Assembly: GCA_002347025.1 (NCBI GenBank) | Contig: DEAE01000031.1 | Location: 114,941-178,940 of the forward strand | Length of the DNA stretch: 64,000 bases | Direction: 5' to 3' | From: Acidobacteria bacterium UBA2990 | GTDB lineage: Bacteria > Acidobacteriota > Vicinamibacteria > Vicinamibacterales > UBA8438 | Shown here: positions 37,611-46,399 of the stretch, one piece after another | Numbering within the stretch: the first letter of the stretch is position 1 | Layout of the letters: each line of letters begins with the position of its first letter | The notes under the pieces: generated by a model | What the model was told of the DNA's origin: nothing | Databases searched by the model: none | What the model saw: the letters and a program-made list of their open reading frames with translations, nothing else | Translations under genes and position numbers: made by a program

Positions 37611-39056
37611 ATGTCTACCGATGACGACAACCCGTCTAAACCTGGCGAGGAAGAAGACTTCGCCGCTCTCCTCGCGGAGACCCTCAAACCTACCCTCTTT
37701 AAGGTAGGACAGACGGTCCAGGGAGCCATCGTCTTGATCGGTCGAGACGTCGTCTTTGTCGATATCGGAGGCAAAGGCGAAGCAACGATGGACCTCACGG
37801 AGCTTCAGGACGAAACTGGCCAACTGACCGTCGAGGTTGGCACCACCATCGAAGCGGTAGTGGTCTCGACTTCTGGGGGAGTCACACTATCGCACAAACT
37901 AGCTCGTAGTGCTGCCTCCCGCCGACAATTAGAGGACGCCTACCGAGCCCAATTGCCGGTGGAAGGCCGCGTCGAAAAGGCTAATAAAGGGGGCTACGAG
38001 ATCAGGGTCGGCGGACAACGTGCCTTTTGCCCAATTTCGCAAATCGACACCGGATTCACCTCCGATCCAGAGGTGCACGTAGGTAAGGTCTACACCTTCC
38101 AAATCATCGAGTATAAAGAGGACGGCAAAGACCTCGTCATTTCGCGACGAGCGTTGATCGAAGAGGAAGAGCGCAAGAAGGAGGGTGAGGTTCGTAGCAC
38201 CATCGTCCCAGGAGCCGACCTTCCTGGTCGTATCGCATCAGTACAGCCCTACGGTGCCTTCGTCGACCTCGGGGGCGGCATTCAGGGGTTGCTCCACGTA
38301 TCCGAGATGGGCTGGTCCCGCGTGTCCGACCCTACCGCGGTGGTCCAAGCTGGCGACTCGGTCACCGTTCGAGTCCTTGGCGTCGATGACGACAAGGGCA
38401 AAATCTCCCTCGGGATGAAGCAACTACAGAGCGACCCCTGGGATGCAGTCGGCCGGTCCTACGCAAGTGGGCAGCGTCTACCCGGAACGGTGACTCGCAT
38501 ACTCGAATTCGGCGCTTTCATTGAATTACAGCCGGGTATTGAGGCACTCGCCCATCTCTCGACGTTTCCACCGTCCGGGAAACGGGACGGTTGGAAAGAC
38601 GCCGTTACCGTCGGCGCAACGGTCGCAGTCGAGATCCTCGCCGTCGATTTCGAAAAGAGGCGGATCGGGGTCGCGGTAATCGAAAAAGACTCGGCACCAG
38701 CTCTGAGTATCGAAGCGGGCGCGCGACTGACGGGTATAGTAGAACGCCACGAGCGATACGGGGTGTTCGTCTTCCTAGGACCGGGATCTACCGGGTTGCT
38801 CCCCAATGAAGAGACGGATACCGCTTACGGCACTGACCTGAAACAGTTGTTCCCGCTCGGCAGCGAGATCGAAGTTGTTGTTCTCGAGGTTGATCCCGAA
38901 AATCATCGGATCCGCCTGAGCCGTAAAGCGATTCGCGAAGCCGCAGAGAAGGACGACGCCCGCGCCTACTCCAAGCAGCAGGACAAGGGGCAAGAGTCGA
39001 GTTTCGGCTCGATGGCCGACAAGCTTCGCGAGGCGCTTCATCCAACGGACAAATAA
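37611..39056 (+). CDS. Multi-S1-domain RNA-binding protein (ribosomal protein S1-like)
   Basis: 481 residues from the ATG at 37611 (a TTG at 37599 is in frame). Five S1-type OB folds in a row: KVGQTVQGAIVLIG, VEGRVEKANKGGYEIRVG, LPGRIASVQPYGAFVDLG, LPGTVTRILEFGAFIELQ and LTGIVERHERYGVFVFLG. The third is the most canonical. The C-terminus is short and charged. Six-domain S1 of Proteobacteria is longer (about 557 residues), so this may be the genome's bS1 in a shorter form or an extra RNA-binding protein. A perfect TATAAT lies at 37522-37527, about 84 bases upstream, without a clear -35 box. Confidence 0.88.
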   Translation: MSTDDDNPSKPGEEEDFAALLAETLKPTLFKVGQTVQGAIVLIGRDVVFVDIGGKGEATMDLTELQDETGQLTVEVGTTIEAVVVSTSGGVTLSHKLARSAASRRQLEDAYRAQLPVEGRVEKANKGGYEIRVGGQRAFCPISQIDTGFTSDPEVHVGKVYTFQIIEYKEDGKDLVISRRALIEEEERKKEGEVRSTIVPGADLPGRIASVQPYGAFVDLGGGIQGLLHVSEMGWSRVSDPTAVVQAGDSVTVRVLGVDDDKGKISLGMKQLQSDPWDAVGRSYASGQRLPGTVTRILEFGAFIELQPGIEALAHLSTFPPSGKRDGWKDAVTVGATVAVEILAVDFEKRRIGVAVIEKDSAPALSIEAGARLTGIVERHERYGVFVFLGPGSTGLLPNEETDTAYGTDLKQLFPLGSEIEVVVLEVDPENHRIRLSRKAIREAAEKDDARAYSKQQDKGQESSFGSMADKLREALHPTDK

Positions 39057-39171
39057 CTCTCTAGCACCCGTTGGTGCCACCCACAACGCACTACCAAGGG
39101 CTATCTTGAGAAACACCTAGCGGGTCTAACGTAAGCACATGAGGCGTTGACATCAGTGGAGCCTGGTAGGG

Positions 39172-40380
39172 TCAACCCCGGTTGGTCACGAGTCGAGCCA
39201 TCGGCCGATCATCGATCGGTAGATGGATCAAACTCGCAGCGGCACCGAGCGCGATGGTGAGCCACCAGACCAACTCGTAGCTGCCAGTCGCATCGTAGAT
39301 CCGTCCGCCAAGCCAGACACCCATGAAGCTACCCAGTTGGTGGTTTAGAAACACGAACGAGTAGAGCGTTGCCATGTAGCGTGGACCAAACATCTCAGCT
39401 ACCAGCCCGGAAGTGAGCGGCACAGTTCCCAGCCAGAGCAGTCCTATACCAGCCGACAGGACAAGCATGACCGGTGGCGAGAGCGGAACCGAGATCAACA
39501 CCAGAAATAGGAGTGCCCGCCCCCCATAGATCCCACTCAGCAGATAGCGCTTGCGACAAAAACCGCCAGCCCAACCCGCGATCCACGACCCGAAGGCGTT
39601 GGCGGCAGCGATCACCATAAGGGCAGAGGCGGCGAGGGACGAGGCCAGCCCTTGATCCACGATGTAGGCTGGCAAATGGATGGTGATGAACTGCACCTGG
39701 AATCCGCACACAAAAAACCCCAAAGTAAGCAGGATGTAGCCAGGGTGACTACGAGCCCCTCGGAGGGTTTCGCCCAAGCTTTGATCGGCGTCACGACCGA
39801 GGCCAGCGTGCGTGGACCTCGCCACCACGGTCGCGAGTGGGACGATAAAAGCACCGAGACCAGACCCAAGCAAAACAGCTACGCGCCATCCATACTCGAC
39901 GATCACAGTTTGGATGAGTGGCACCAGTACAAGTTGACCCAGGGTAGCTGAAGCGGTGGCCACCCCTAGCCAGAGACTTCGACGATCGGCCGGAGCGATG
40001 CGTCCAACAACGGCCAACGCCAGGGGCAACCCGCAACCCGAGAGACCGGCACCCACCAGCAGGCCGCCACCTCCGAACATCACGGACGGCCGAGACGCAC
40101 CAGCCATTGTCAGCAGGCCGACGCAGAACAGCCCGCCACCAAGCATGAGCACCTTTCCCGGGTTCCAGCGGTCGGCAAACGCGCCCGCAACCGGACCAAG
40201 GAGCCCAATTGTAAATGCCTGGGTGGCGAACGTAAGGGCCAGTGACTCACGCGCCCAACCGGTGTCAAGGGTAATCGGACGCATGAAAAGACCGAAGCTT
40301 TGTCTAACACCAAACGCCAGTGAGACAATCGACAGGCAGCAGATAAAAACCACGACGGCGTGAGACCGGTGTTGGGACAT
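39172..40380 (-). CDS. MFS transporter (12-helix, carboxylate/oxalate-type)
   Basis: 402 residues with twelve predicted membrane helices and the MFS motif region GAFADRWNPGKVLMLGGGLFC between helices 2 and 3. The overall look (VRQSFGLFMRPI at the N-terminus, SWIAGWAGGFCRKR in the centre) resembles OFA or monocarboxylate-type carriers. Substrate not determined. No strong ribosome site precedes the ATG. It is convergent with the S1-domain gene, with a small GCACC/GGTGC hairpin at 39064-39077 between them. Confidence 0.88.
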   Translation of the reverse strand: MSQHRSHAVVVFICCLSIVSLAFGVRQSFGLFMRPITLDTGWARESLALTFATQAFTIGLLGPVAGAFADRWNPGKVLMLGGGLFCVGLLTMAGASRPSVMFGGGGLLVGAGLSGCGLPLALAVVGRIAPADRRSLWLGVATASATLGQLVLVPLIQTVIVEYGWRVAVLLGSGLGAFIVPLATVVARSTHAGLGRDADQSLGETLRGARSHPGYILLTLGFFVCGFQVQFITIHLPAYIVDQGLASSLAASALMVIAAANAFGSWIAGWAGGFCRKRYLLSGIYGGRALLFLVLISVPLSPPVMLVLSAGIGLLWLGTVPLTSGLVAEMFGPRYMATLYSFVFLNHQLGSFMGVWLGGRIYDATGSYELVWWLTIALGAAASLIHLPIDDRPMARLVTNRG

Positions 40381-40653
40381 GCCAATGGTCAGTAACTGTG
40401 AACAGGAGGATATTCAGGGCTGATAGCCGGATAAGACCCTGTATCCGAAGCAATCTGCTCTCGCGCCACATTCCGAAACAACAACGCCGGTCCGGCCTGC
40501 AGCTCGGCTAAGATTCGCTTTAGGATCGCAGGCACAGCACTAACTCTACCCAGATGCCTCCGAGCAGTCAGGCGACTACGACAACCAACGCCTGAGTCAG
40601 CGCCGTGGCGCTTGAACGAACATGGTCCACCGATAAAGGCGTCGAGCCAGACA

Positions 40654-42039
40654 CTAGGTTGCGTTCGGCTGAACCGCAACGAGGTGCCCTCTGGTCCGAA
40701 TGTAGATCACGCCCTCCGATAGCGCAGGCGTAGCCATCAGCGTCTCACCCATAAAGTTTTCAGCCAGGATCTCGAACTCCGACCCAGCCTTCACCACATA
40801 AACGCTACCGTCTTCACTGCTGAAATACACCTTACCATCAGCTGCTACCGGGGAGGCACTAAAGCCTGAACCTCCACCACCAATACGCTGTTGGTAGAGC
40901 CGCCGCCCAGTGCGAGGCTCATAAACGCTCAGCACTCCGTTATCCCGGCAGTTGTAGAGCAACCCGTCGTAGACGATCGGGGTCTGCATGTAGGCGCCAT
41001 CCCGACGTTGGCTCCAGACCAGATGATCGTTCGAGAGAACCCCATCAACCGGGGTGATGTCACCTGAAGCTCCTGCGTTGATAGCGAAGATTGGCGCCTC
41101 CCCTCCATGCGCGTTTGTGATGAAGACGAGGCCGTCGTCCACAACAGGCGTCGGGGTCGGGATATCACCGCCACCCGCCATGCGCCAGAGTTCTCGGCCG
41201 GTTTCAATGTCGTAGCCCCCGATATGGCGATACCCGTTAACCACGATTTGTGCGCGTCCATCGACCGCATGCACCGTTGGAGTGCTCCACGTCGGCACGT
41301 CGTCCCGTTCCGTCCGCCACATCTGCTCACCGGTCCCAACGTCGAACGCAGCCAAAAACGACCCGTTCAGGATATCGGCCTGGACAATGACTTTACCCCC
41401 ATGGATGACGGGAGAAGCCGCGAAGCCCCAGAGAGCCGTCGTGGCACTAAAGAACCCCGAATCCAACACCCCGAGATCGACGTTCCAGAGCTTACGACCA
41501 GTGGTAAGACGGTAGCCGTAGAGACCTTCCGATCCGAACATCGCCACGAGGTAGGTGCCGTCTGTCGCAAGTGTCGAATTGGCATGGGTCGATTTCGGGT
41601 GTCTCGGAATAGCAGGCACCCCTTGATGGGCCACGGCAGTCCAGCTCTCCATGCCTGTCGCTTTATCGAGACAACGAACTTCCCAGCGCTGTGCCGAGCC
41701 ATCGTTCACAGGCTCGATATCGCCGTAGAGACCAACCTTGAGCTCGTCTGCCTGTCCGCTGTCGGCAGTCGTCACGCAGACAAGGTCACCCCAAACAATC
41801 GGGCTCGAATGACCGAGTCCGGGAATGGGGGCTTTCCACAGGATATTCTCACCAGTCTCGACATCCCAACGCACCGGCGCCCCAAAGCCGTCTCCGACAC
41901 CACTCGCACCCACCCCACGGAACTGAGGCCAATGCATACCAGGTTGAGGCTCTTGAGCGACGACGTGGGCGGCAAGCAGCCCGAAAACCGACAGGAACAA
42001 TGCTGATATCCACAGCCTAACGCCCGTTTGCGGTGTCAT
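40654..42039 (-). CDS. Exported PQQ-like beta-propeller protein
   Basis: 461 residues, signal peptide ending VVAQEP, GAGGAGATG upstream. Blades of the pyrroloquinoline-quinone repeat type: NILWKAPIPGLGHSSPIVW, GRKLWNVD, GEQMWRTE, GRELWRM and RRLYQQRIGGGGSGFSASP. It lacks the WDYD catalytic-base block and the active-site stretch of real PQQ dehydrogenases, so I read it as a BamB-like or structural quinoprotein-fold protein rather than an enzyme. It lies just upstream of the decayed fused remnant (60 bases) and might have belonged to that unit. Confidence 0.82.
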   Translation of the reverse strand: MTPQTGVRLWISALFLSVFGLLAAHVVAQEPQPGMHWPQFRGVGASGVGDGFGAPVRWDVETGENILWKAPIPGLGHSSPIVWGDLVCVTTADSGQADELKVGLYGDIEPVNDGSAQRWEVRCLDKATGMESWTAVAHQGVPAIPRHPKSTHANSTLATDGTYLVAMFGSEGLYGYRLTTGRKLWNVDLGVLDSGFFSATTALWGFAASPVIHGGKVIVQADILNGSFLAAFDVGTGEQMWRTERDDVPTWSTPTVHAVDGRAQIVVNGYRHIGGYDIETGRELWRMAGGGDIPTPTPVVDDGLVFITNAHGGEAPIFAINAGASGDITPVDGVLSNDHLVWSQRRDGAYMQTPIVYDGLLYNCRDNGVLSVYEPRTGRRLYQQRIGGGGSGFSASPVAADGKVYFSSEDGSVYVVKAGSEFEILAENFMGETLMATPALSEGVIYIRTRGHLVAVQPNAT

Positions 42040-42098
42040 TTCTCACATCTCCTCATCTTGGCCTACCTCTGAAGGGCATCAGCACCGACTACCACGGC

Positions 42099-42455
42099 TC
42101 ACTCGAGCGCAAGACCTAGTAAGCCGGTGTTGTTGGCCGCCCCGTAGGCCACCACAATGTACTGCGTCTCACCCAACATGTAGGTCATAGGTGTCCCTGT
42201 CGGCGGAACATCCAGCTCGACCGCGTGAACCGTCTCACCCGTTTCCTTGTCGAACGCAAGCAGCGCGGGCGTTGTTGGGAACGCATATAGTCCATCAGCA
42301 CGATCGGTTTCAGCCTGGCCGGCATCGGTCGAGTTCAGCCGTCGGCGCAAGCCCAGGAACAGGAGGGTCTTCGTCAGGAGCGGACCGGTGTACGCACCGC
42401 CACCGAGTGGACCAGGATCGGGTACGCCGAGGGATAACCGGCCCTCCAAGATTAG
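42099..42455 (-). pseudogene. C-terminal remnant of a PQQ-dependent dehydrogenase
   Basis: Only the last 115 or so codons of a glucose-dehydrogenase-like PQQ enzyme survive. The end reads FDKETGETVHAVELDVPP, then TGTPMTYMLGETQYIVVA, closely matching the C-terminus of the intact gene at 23395-25479 (TTGFPITYMAGSQQYIVVAA). No start codon with a site and no upstream propeller are present; the sequence runs straight into the DUF1587-type fragment in another frame. The junction lies around 42440-42455, so the true left end is approximate. Confidence 0.8.
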
Positions 42456-42825
42456 GGTCATCAGCACTAGTCCTATCGAGAAGGGTCTCTAGCCACGCAA
42501 TAAATTCCGTTCTAGTCTCCACGTCTGGACGAGGTCGTCCCGGTGGCGGCATAGCGTCGGGACGGAGTTTTCGCACAACTTGTTCCCAGATTTCCACATG
42601 ACTCTCGACGTCAGTCACGTCAAGATCCTCGAAACCTACCGGCACAGCACCCTGGGAGACCATCTGCTCGTTGTGGCAGGAGACACAATACCGATCTAAT
42701 AACGTGCTCCATTGAGCACCCTTGACCGGTGTTTGGTTCCCCTGCCCAACCGCCGCCCCTCCGAACCCAAGTACCACAAGAGCAAGGATGCCTATCTGCA
42801 GGTATTTCATCTTCGGCGTTCTCAT
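42440..42825 (-). pseudogene. N-terminal remnant of a DUF1592-type cytochrome protein
   Basis: Start ATG at 42825, signal peptide, then the haem motif CVSCHNEQ, the block LRPDAMPPPGRPRP and IAWLETLLDRTSADDPN, the exact opening of the DUF1587/DUF1592 family (compare 18966). At about residue 128 homology stops where HRLNRAEYR should follow; the frame then runs as nonsense to a stop at 42310 while the alternative frame becomes PQQ dehydrogenase. It may still give a short exported mono-haem peptide. Fusion of these two ends would result from one deletion of several kilobases. Confidence 0.8.
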
Positions 42826-43017
42826 GTCATAAGCATCGACTTTCGCCCTCCAATCCTAACGCTGAGGGGCAGAGGGGTTCAATGCAGTATTGAGGCTTCC
42901 GCCTATGAATCGAGAGGACCCATTCAATCGGCAAAACTTGAACAAGGACTATTGAAGCCGCCGGGAATGGGCGACGTCCAACTCTGGTCTGAGTAACGAA
43001 CCACCAGTTACAACCGC

Positions 43018-43173
43018 CTAAACACAGCTCTGGCCATTCGCCAGGACAAGGTCACGCGTGTCGAAGGCGACAGACTTGTCACCATCTAAGCTCGCAAAAT
43101 CCCCAGTGCACGCGTATGAAGTAGCCACCGCTGACATCGCCGCGGCACGAGACAAGAATTCTCTTCTCTTCAT
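43018..43173 (-). pseudogene. Clipped 5' end of a Tat-secreted amidohydrolase-like gene
   Basis: 51 codons from an ATG at 43173 (run of G residues as ribosome site). The peptide has a Tat-like signal (KRREFLSRAAAMSAVATSYAC) and then DLVLANGQSCV before a stop. DLVLANGR, followed by a metal-dependent hydrolase domain, is how secreted dihydroorotase-like/N-acyl-D-amino-acid deacylases begin, so I read this as a truncation right after the leader. A genuine tiny lipoprotein is the alternative. Confidence 0.5.
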
Positions 43174-43432
43174 TTTGTTCCCCCCATAGCCAAGCTAAGT
43201 CCAAGGAATTACGCTACGAGATGTCAAACTATACCCAGAGAGTAGCTCGCCAAAGCCTCGAGATGCGGTATACAACCATTAAGGAACCAGTTGCCCACTC
43301 TTCTCAACGGCCACGTCCAGTCCCCTGTCACCGCGACACCTCCCCGTGGTGCCAATTGCCATTTATATTTCTTGCGACTTCTCGACCTTCCCCTTGGTGC
43401 GACCGAAACATCCGGACAGAAAAAGAGCCACA

Positions 43433-44482
43433 ATGAGTCATAGCAAAATGGTCAACGTGCTGATCGCCAGCTTCCTCGAGGAACAGCACGTCCAGCGGAT
43501 TGCTGACGTAGACCCTCGGATTAAGGTGCTTTATGAACCTAATCTCCTTCGCCCTCCCCGTTACACCGCCGACCATGTTGGCGCGTTGATAAATAGAAGT
43601 CCATCCCAAGAAGCCCAATGGAAACAATTGTTGTCGTCGGCTGACGTCCTGTTCGATTTTGATCAGACTCATCGAGAAGACCTTCCTGAACTCGCTCCGA
43701 ACGTAAGGTGGATTCAAGGAACCAGCTCAGGCATCGGGCAATTTGTGGCAACGATGCACTATGCCACACGCATGCCCAACACCGTTTTCACCAAGGCTAG
43801 CGGCGTCCACGCTCAACCACTAGCTGAGTTCTGCCTGCTGGTGATGCTCATGTTCCGGAAATCTCTCCCGCGAATGGTGAGGGAACAATCCAGAAAACAC
43901 TGGGAGCGATATGCCGGGACCGACCTGAAGGGGCGGACAGCCGTCATCGTCGGCCTTGGAGCTGTCGGGCGTGAAGTCGGGAGGGTCTGTAAGGCCCTGA
44001 ACATGCGAGTGATCGGAGTGGGACGAACACATCTGCCAACGGGGTCTTTTTCCCTTGCACTCGACGAGTTTGTCCACGTCAAAGACCTACGGACAGTGCT
44101 GCCTCAAGCCGAGCATCTTGTGTTGGCAGCTCCACACACCGCAGAAACGGAGGACCTTATCGGGCCCAACGAGCTTGCCCTTATGCCACGCGGCGCGATC
44201 CTGATCAACATCGGCAGAGGACGACTGGTGAATGAACCAGCCCTGGCCACTGCTCTCTCTGCAGGACATCTTGGTGGCGCAGGCCTCGATGTCTTCGTAG
44301 AAGAACCGCTTCCCAAGGACAGTCCATTCTGGGACATGCCCAACGTCCTAGTCAGTCCACACTCTGGAAGCACGAGCGACCGAGAAAACAAGCGGATCAC
44401 TGACCTCTTTTGTGAGAACCTGACACGATTCTTGGAAGGCCAACCCTTGATCAACCTTCTTGACCTCAACCGCCTCTACTGA
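43433..44482 (+). CDS. D-2-hydroxyacid dehydrogenase (NAD-binding)
   Basis: 349 residues from the ATG at 43433; earlier in-frame codons to 43346 have no signal or site. Cytoplasmic. The family features are complete: Rossmann motif VGLGAVGREVGR (173-184), catalytic Arg262 in INIGRGRLV, Glu291 in DVFVEEPLP and His310 in SPHSGS. It reduces 2-keto acids or oxidises D-2-hydroxy acids; the exact substrate (glyoxylate, hydroxypyruvate, phenylpyruvate) is not clear. The next reading frame, a broken DUF819 transporter, starts 11 bases after its stop, so the pair was probably an operon for uptake and conversion of an organic acid. Confidence 0.9.
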   Translation: MSHSKMVNVLIASFLEEQHVQRIADVDPRIKVLYEPNLLRPPRYTADHVGALINRSPSQEAQWKQLLSSADVLFDFDQTHREDLPELAPNVRWIQGTSSGIGQFVATMHYATRMPNTVFTKASGVHAQPLAEFCLLVMLMFRKSLPRMVREQSRKHWERYAGTDLKGRTAVIVGLGAVGREVGRVCKALNMRVIGVGRTHLPTGSFSLALDEFVHVKDLRTVLPQAEHLVLAAPHTAETEDLIGPNELALMPRGAILINIGRGRLVNEPALATALSAGHLGGAGLDVFVEEPLPKDSPFWDMPNVLVSPHSGSTSDRENKRITDLFCENLTRFLEGQPLINLLDLNRLY

Positions 44483-44493
44483 GAAGCCCCCGG

Positions 44494-45412
44494 ATGATCA
44501 CGAATCCCCTGGCCATCTTCAGCATTCTTGACACAGTCGTGGCATGCATGATCTGGCTGGAACGATTTCAATATTTCCGAAAATTCTGGGCTGCCGCCGC
44601 ATCCATCCTCCTTGCGATCGTTCCATCAAACGCGGGAGTCCTCCCCGGAGAGTCCTCGGTCTATGGCTTCTTCAGGCTACGGCGTGCTGGCCAGCACCGT
44701 TCTTATCCTTTTGGGAGTTGACCTCACTTCTGTTGAAGCCGGAGGCTCAACGATGGTCAAAGACTTTGTCATCGGGGCAGTTGGATCTGCGGTAGGAGCC
44801 ATGATTATGGCTACTGTCCTCTCTTGGTCCCTAGGAGTCAACGCCCACAAACTTTCTGGGCAATTTTCGGCCACATATATTGGCGGAGGAATGAACTTTG
44901 CCGCCATCGGCAAAGTATTTGAAACATCAGGTGAACTTTTTACAGCCGGCATTGTCGCCGACGTCATCATCACAGTGTTCTGGCTTCTGGCCTGTTTGGT
45001 TGCACCGCTCTACCTGAGATCAGCGACGTATACCCACGATACTGACAAACACTGAGCACCTGCTAATCCAGCTCACACTTTAGCGAAGGCACTCTACGAT
45101 AGCGGTAAATCGATTGGACTGGGGGATATAGGGGCTATCGTGGGCATCGCTGTCGGGGCTCTATGGCTGTCCTCCCTTCTTGCCGACCACTATCCTTCAA
45201 TTCCCACTGTTTTCTTGCTGACAACGCCGAGTCTGCTCCAGGCTCAACTACCAGCCGCAAAGCAGCTCACCGTGGGTCTCATAACAAAGCTTGGCGCTCT
45301 GAAGCGTCTCACCCGATTGAAGCGTGAACTGCCCAAGCTCGAATGTTCCATTCTGCATCTGGCACACCTCGTTTTTTTGGCAACACGACCAGCGCCCCTG
45401 ACACGAACGTAG
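44494..45412 (+). pseudogene. DUF819 family membrane protein, broken by frameshift and stop
   Basis: Frame one from 44494 gives the normal N-terminus (MITNPLAIFSIL, SNAGVLPGESSVYGFF) but loses homology near 44660-44685, where the next frame takes over with VLASTVLILLGVDL and continues through GGGMNFAAIG to SATYTHDTDKH and an in-frame TGA at 45053-45055. Beyond the stop the same frame resumes the conserved region LADHYPSIPTVFLLTTPSLL to 45412. One frameshift plus one stop in an otherwise intact membrane protein (about 306 codons) points to recent inactivation or sequencing error. DUF819 proteins are about 400-residue multi-pass membrane proteins with uncertain substrate. Confidence 0.75.
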
Positions 45413-45639
45413 CCTCTAAGAAACTACGGCTTGGTCGCAACAAATAACATACCAAACCAACTAAATGCACTTTTGCAGTTCAAAAACATAACAAATATCG
45501 GATATATTGCCATTCGAAAGCACGAAATACTTAACAAAGGCGTATTGCCGATCTGTCCCGTTGAGAAAACCTACCATCTCCAACGAGTCCTCTATTCCTA
45601 CGCGCAATGCATCTCGCAGGTGAAAGGAACTAATCTCAA

Positions 45640-46023
45640 ATGTCCCTAAAAGATCAACTCAAACTAGAAGATCAAATCAATAGCTTTGAACTCAAAATCA
45701 CCTCGATGACCAGTTCGGCTTCTGGGGTTCAAGTCAACGCCTCAGGCACGGTACAACGTTACGGCAAGGTGTTTCTAACCTATAACTTCCAGAACAATCC
45801 CACACAACAGGAGACGGGTTCATTCACGGGATTCGGTTGGGGCGTGACGGAAGAGGGTGTCAGGAATCAAGGCGAAAGACGAGGGGTGTTTGTCAGCAAC
45901 GGACTAACCGGCACAGTCTATTCACTAGATGACGTCTCTGATGGAAACCCAAACTTCTGCATCGAACGCTGGGATTTGACAAATGAGACCATCACCCTTC
46001 AATTTTCAAGGATTCAGAACTAG
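45640..46023 (+). CDS. Hypothetical small beta-rich protein in an AT-rich patch
   Basis: 127 residues, no signal peptide, AAAGGAAC upstream. The middle (VQVNASGTVQRYGKVFLTYNFQNN, GSFTGFGWGVTEEG) suggests a small beta-barrel like DUF3224/allene-oxide-cyclase-type proteins, and it ends CIERWDLTNETITLQFSRIQN. I do not recognise a family firmly. Base composition and codon choice are visibly AT-richer than the neighbours, hinting at a separate origin. A strong inverted repeat follows the stop. Confidence 0.65.
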   Translation: MSLKDQLKLEDQINSFELKITSMTSSASGVQVNASGTVQRYGKVFLTYNFQNNPTQQETGSFTGFGWGVTEEGVRNQGERRGVFVSNGLTGTVYSLDDVSDGNPNFCIERWDLTNETITLQFSRIQN

Positions 46024-46399
46024 AAACCACAGAAAGAGGTGGGCTACGCCCCCATATAATTTCCGGGACGTAGCCCACTCAGAAGCACAGCCTAGTCCGA
46101 GATAGCACGACGCGAAGCGACCTCAACCAGAAGCGGGTCCGCAGCCCACCACCGACGTGAAAGCCGTGAACGGTTACCGCTCCAGAAACGGTGGTAATAT
46201 CTCGGTCGCCCTAGGCAAATCGCACCACTCCCTGACACCAACTCATTCAATCAATGAATACGTTCAGGTCAACCCCGCCCGGTATTAAGAACAAATTGAA
46301 CCATCGGAGAGATTCCTGAAGGACTTACTCAAACCAGACCGCCTACCCCAGTCAATATGTCGATAACTCACTGAATGTTGGTGAGAGAAATGGCTACGC
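46024..46399. other. Intergenic gap with a terminator
   Basis: About 375 bases between two plus-strand genes. It starts with a hairpin terminator at 46039-46078. The rest contains no supported gene; a promoter for the nitroreductase gene must lie near the right end. Confidence 0.5.
46039..46078 (+). terminator. Inverted repeat downstream of 45640 gene
   Basis: Perfect ten-base arms GTGGGCTACG and CGTAGCCCAC with a 20-base spacer that can pair further (CCC with GGG), 15 bases past the stop codon. No T-run is attached, so it is a probable terminator or RNA-stabilising hairpin. Confidence 0.6.

Noticed and set aside
40389..40679. 96-codon open frame before the MFS gene
   Set aside because: It overlaps the end of the quinoprotein-like gene, has no ribosome site, and the composition is not protein-like.
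45431..45649. 72-codon frame in the AT-rich patch
   Set aside because: It begins at a TTG with no ribosome site and runs into the start of the better supported gene at 45640.
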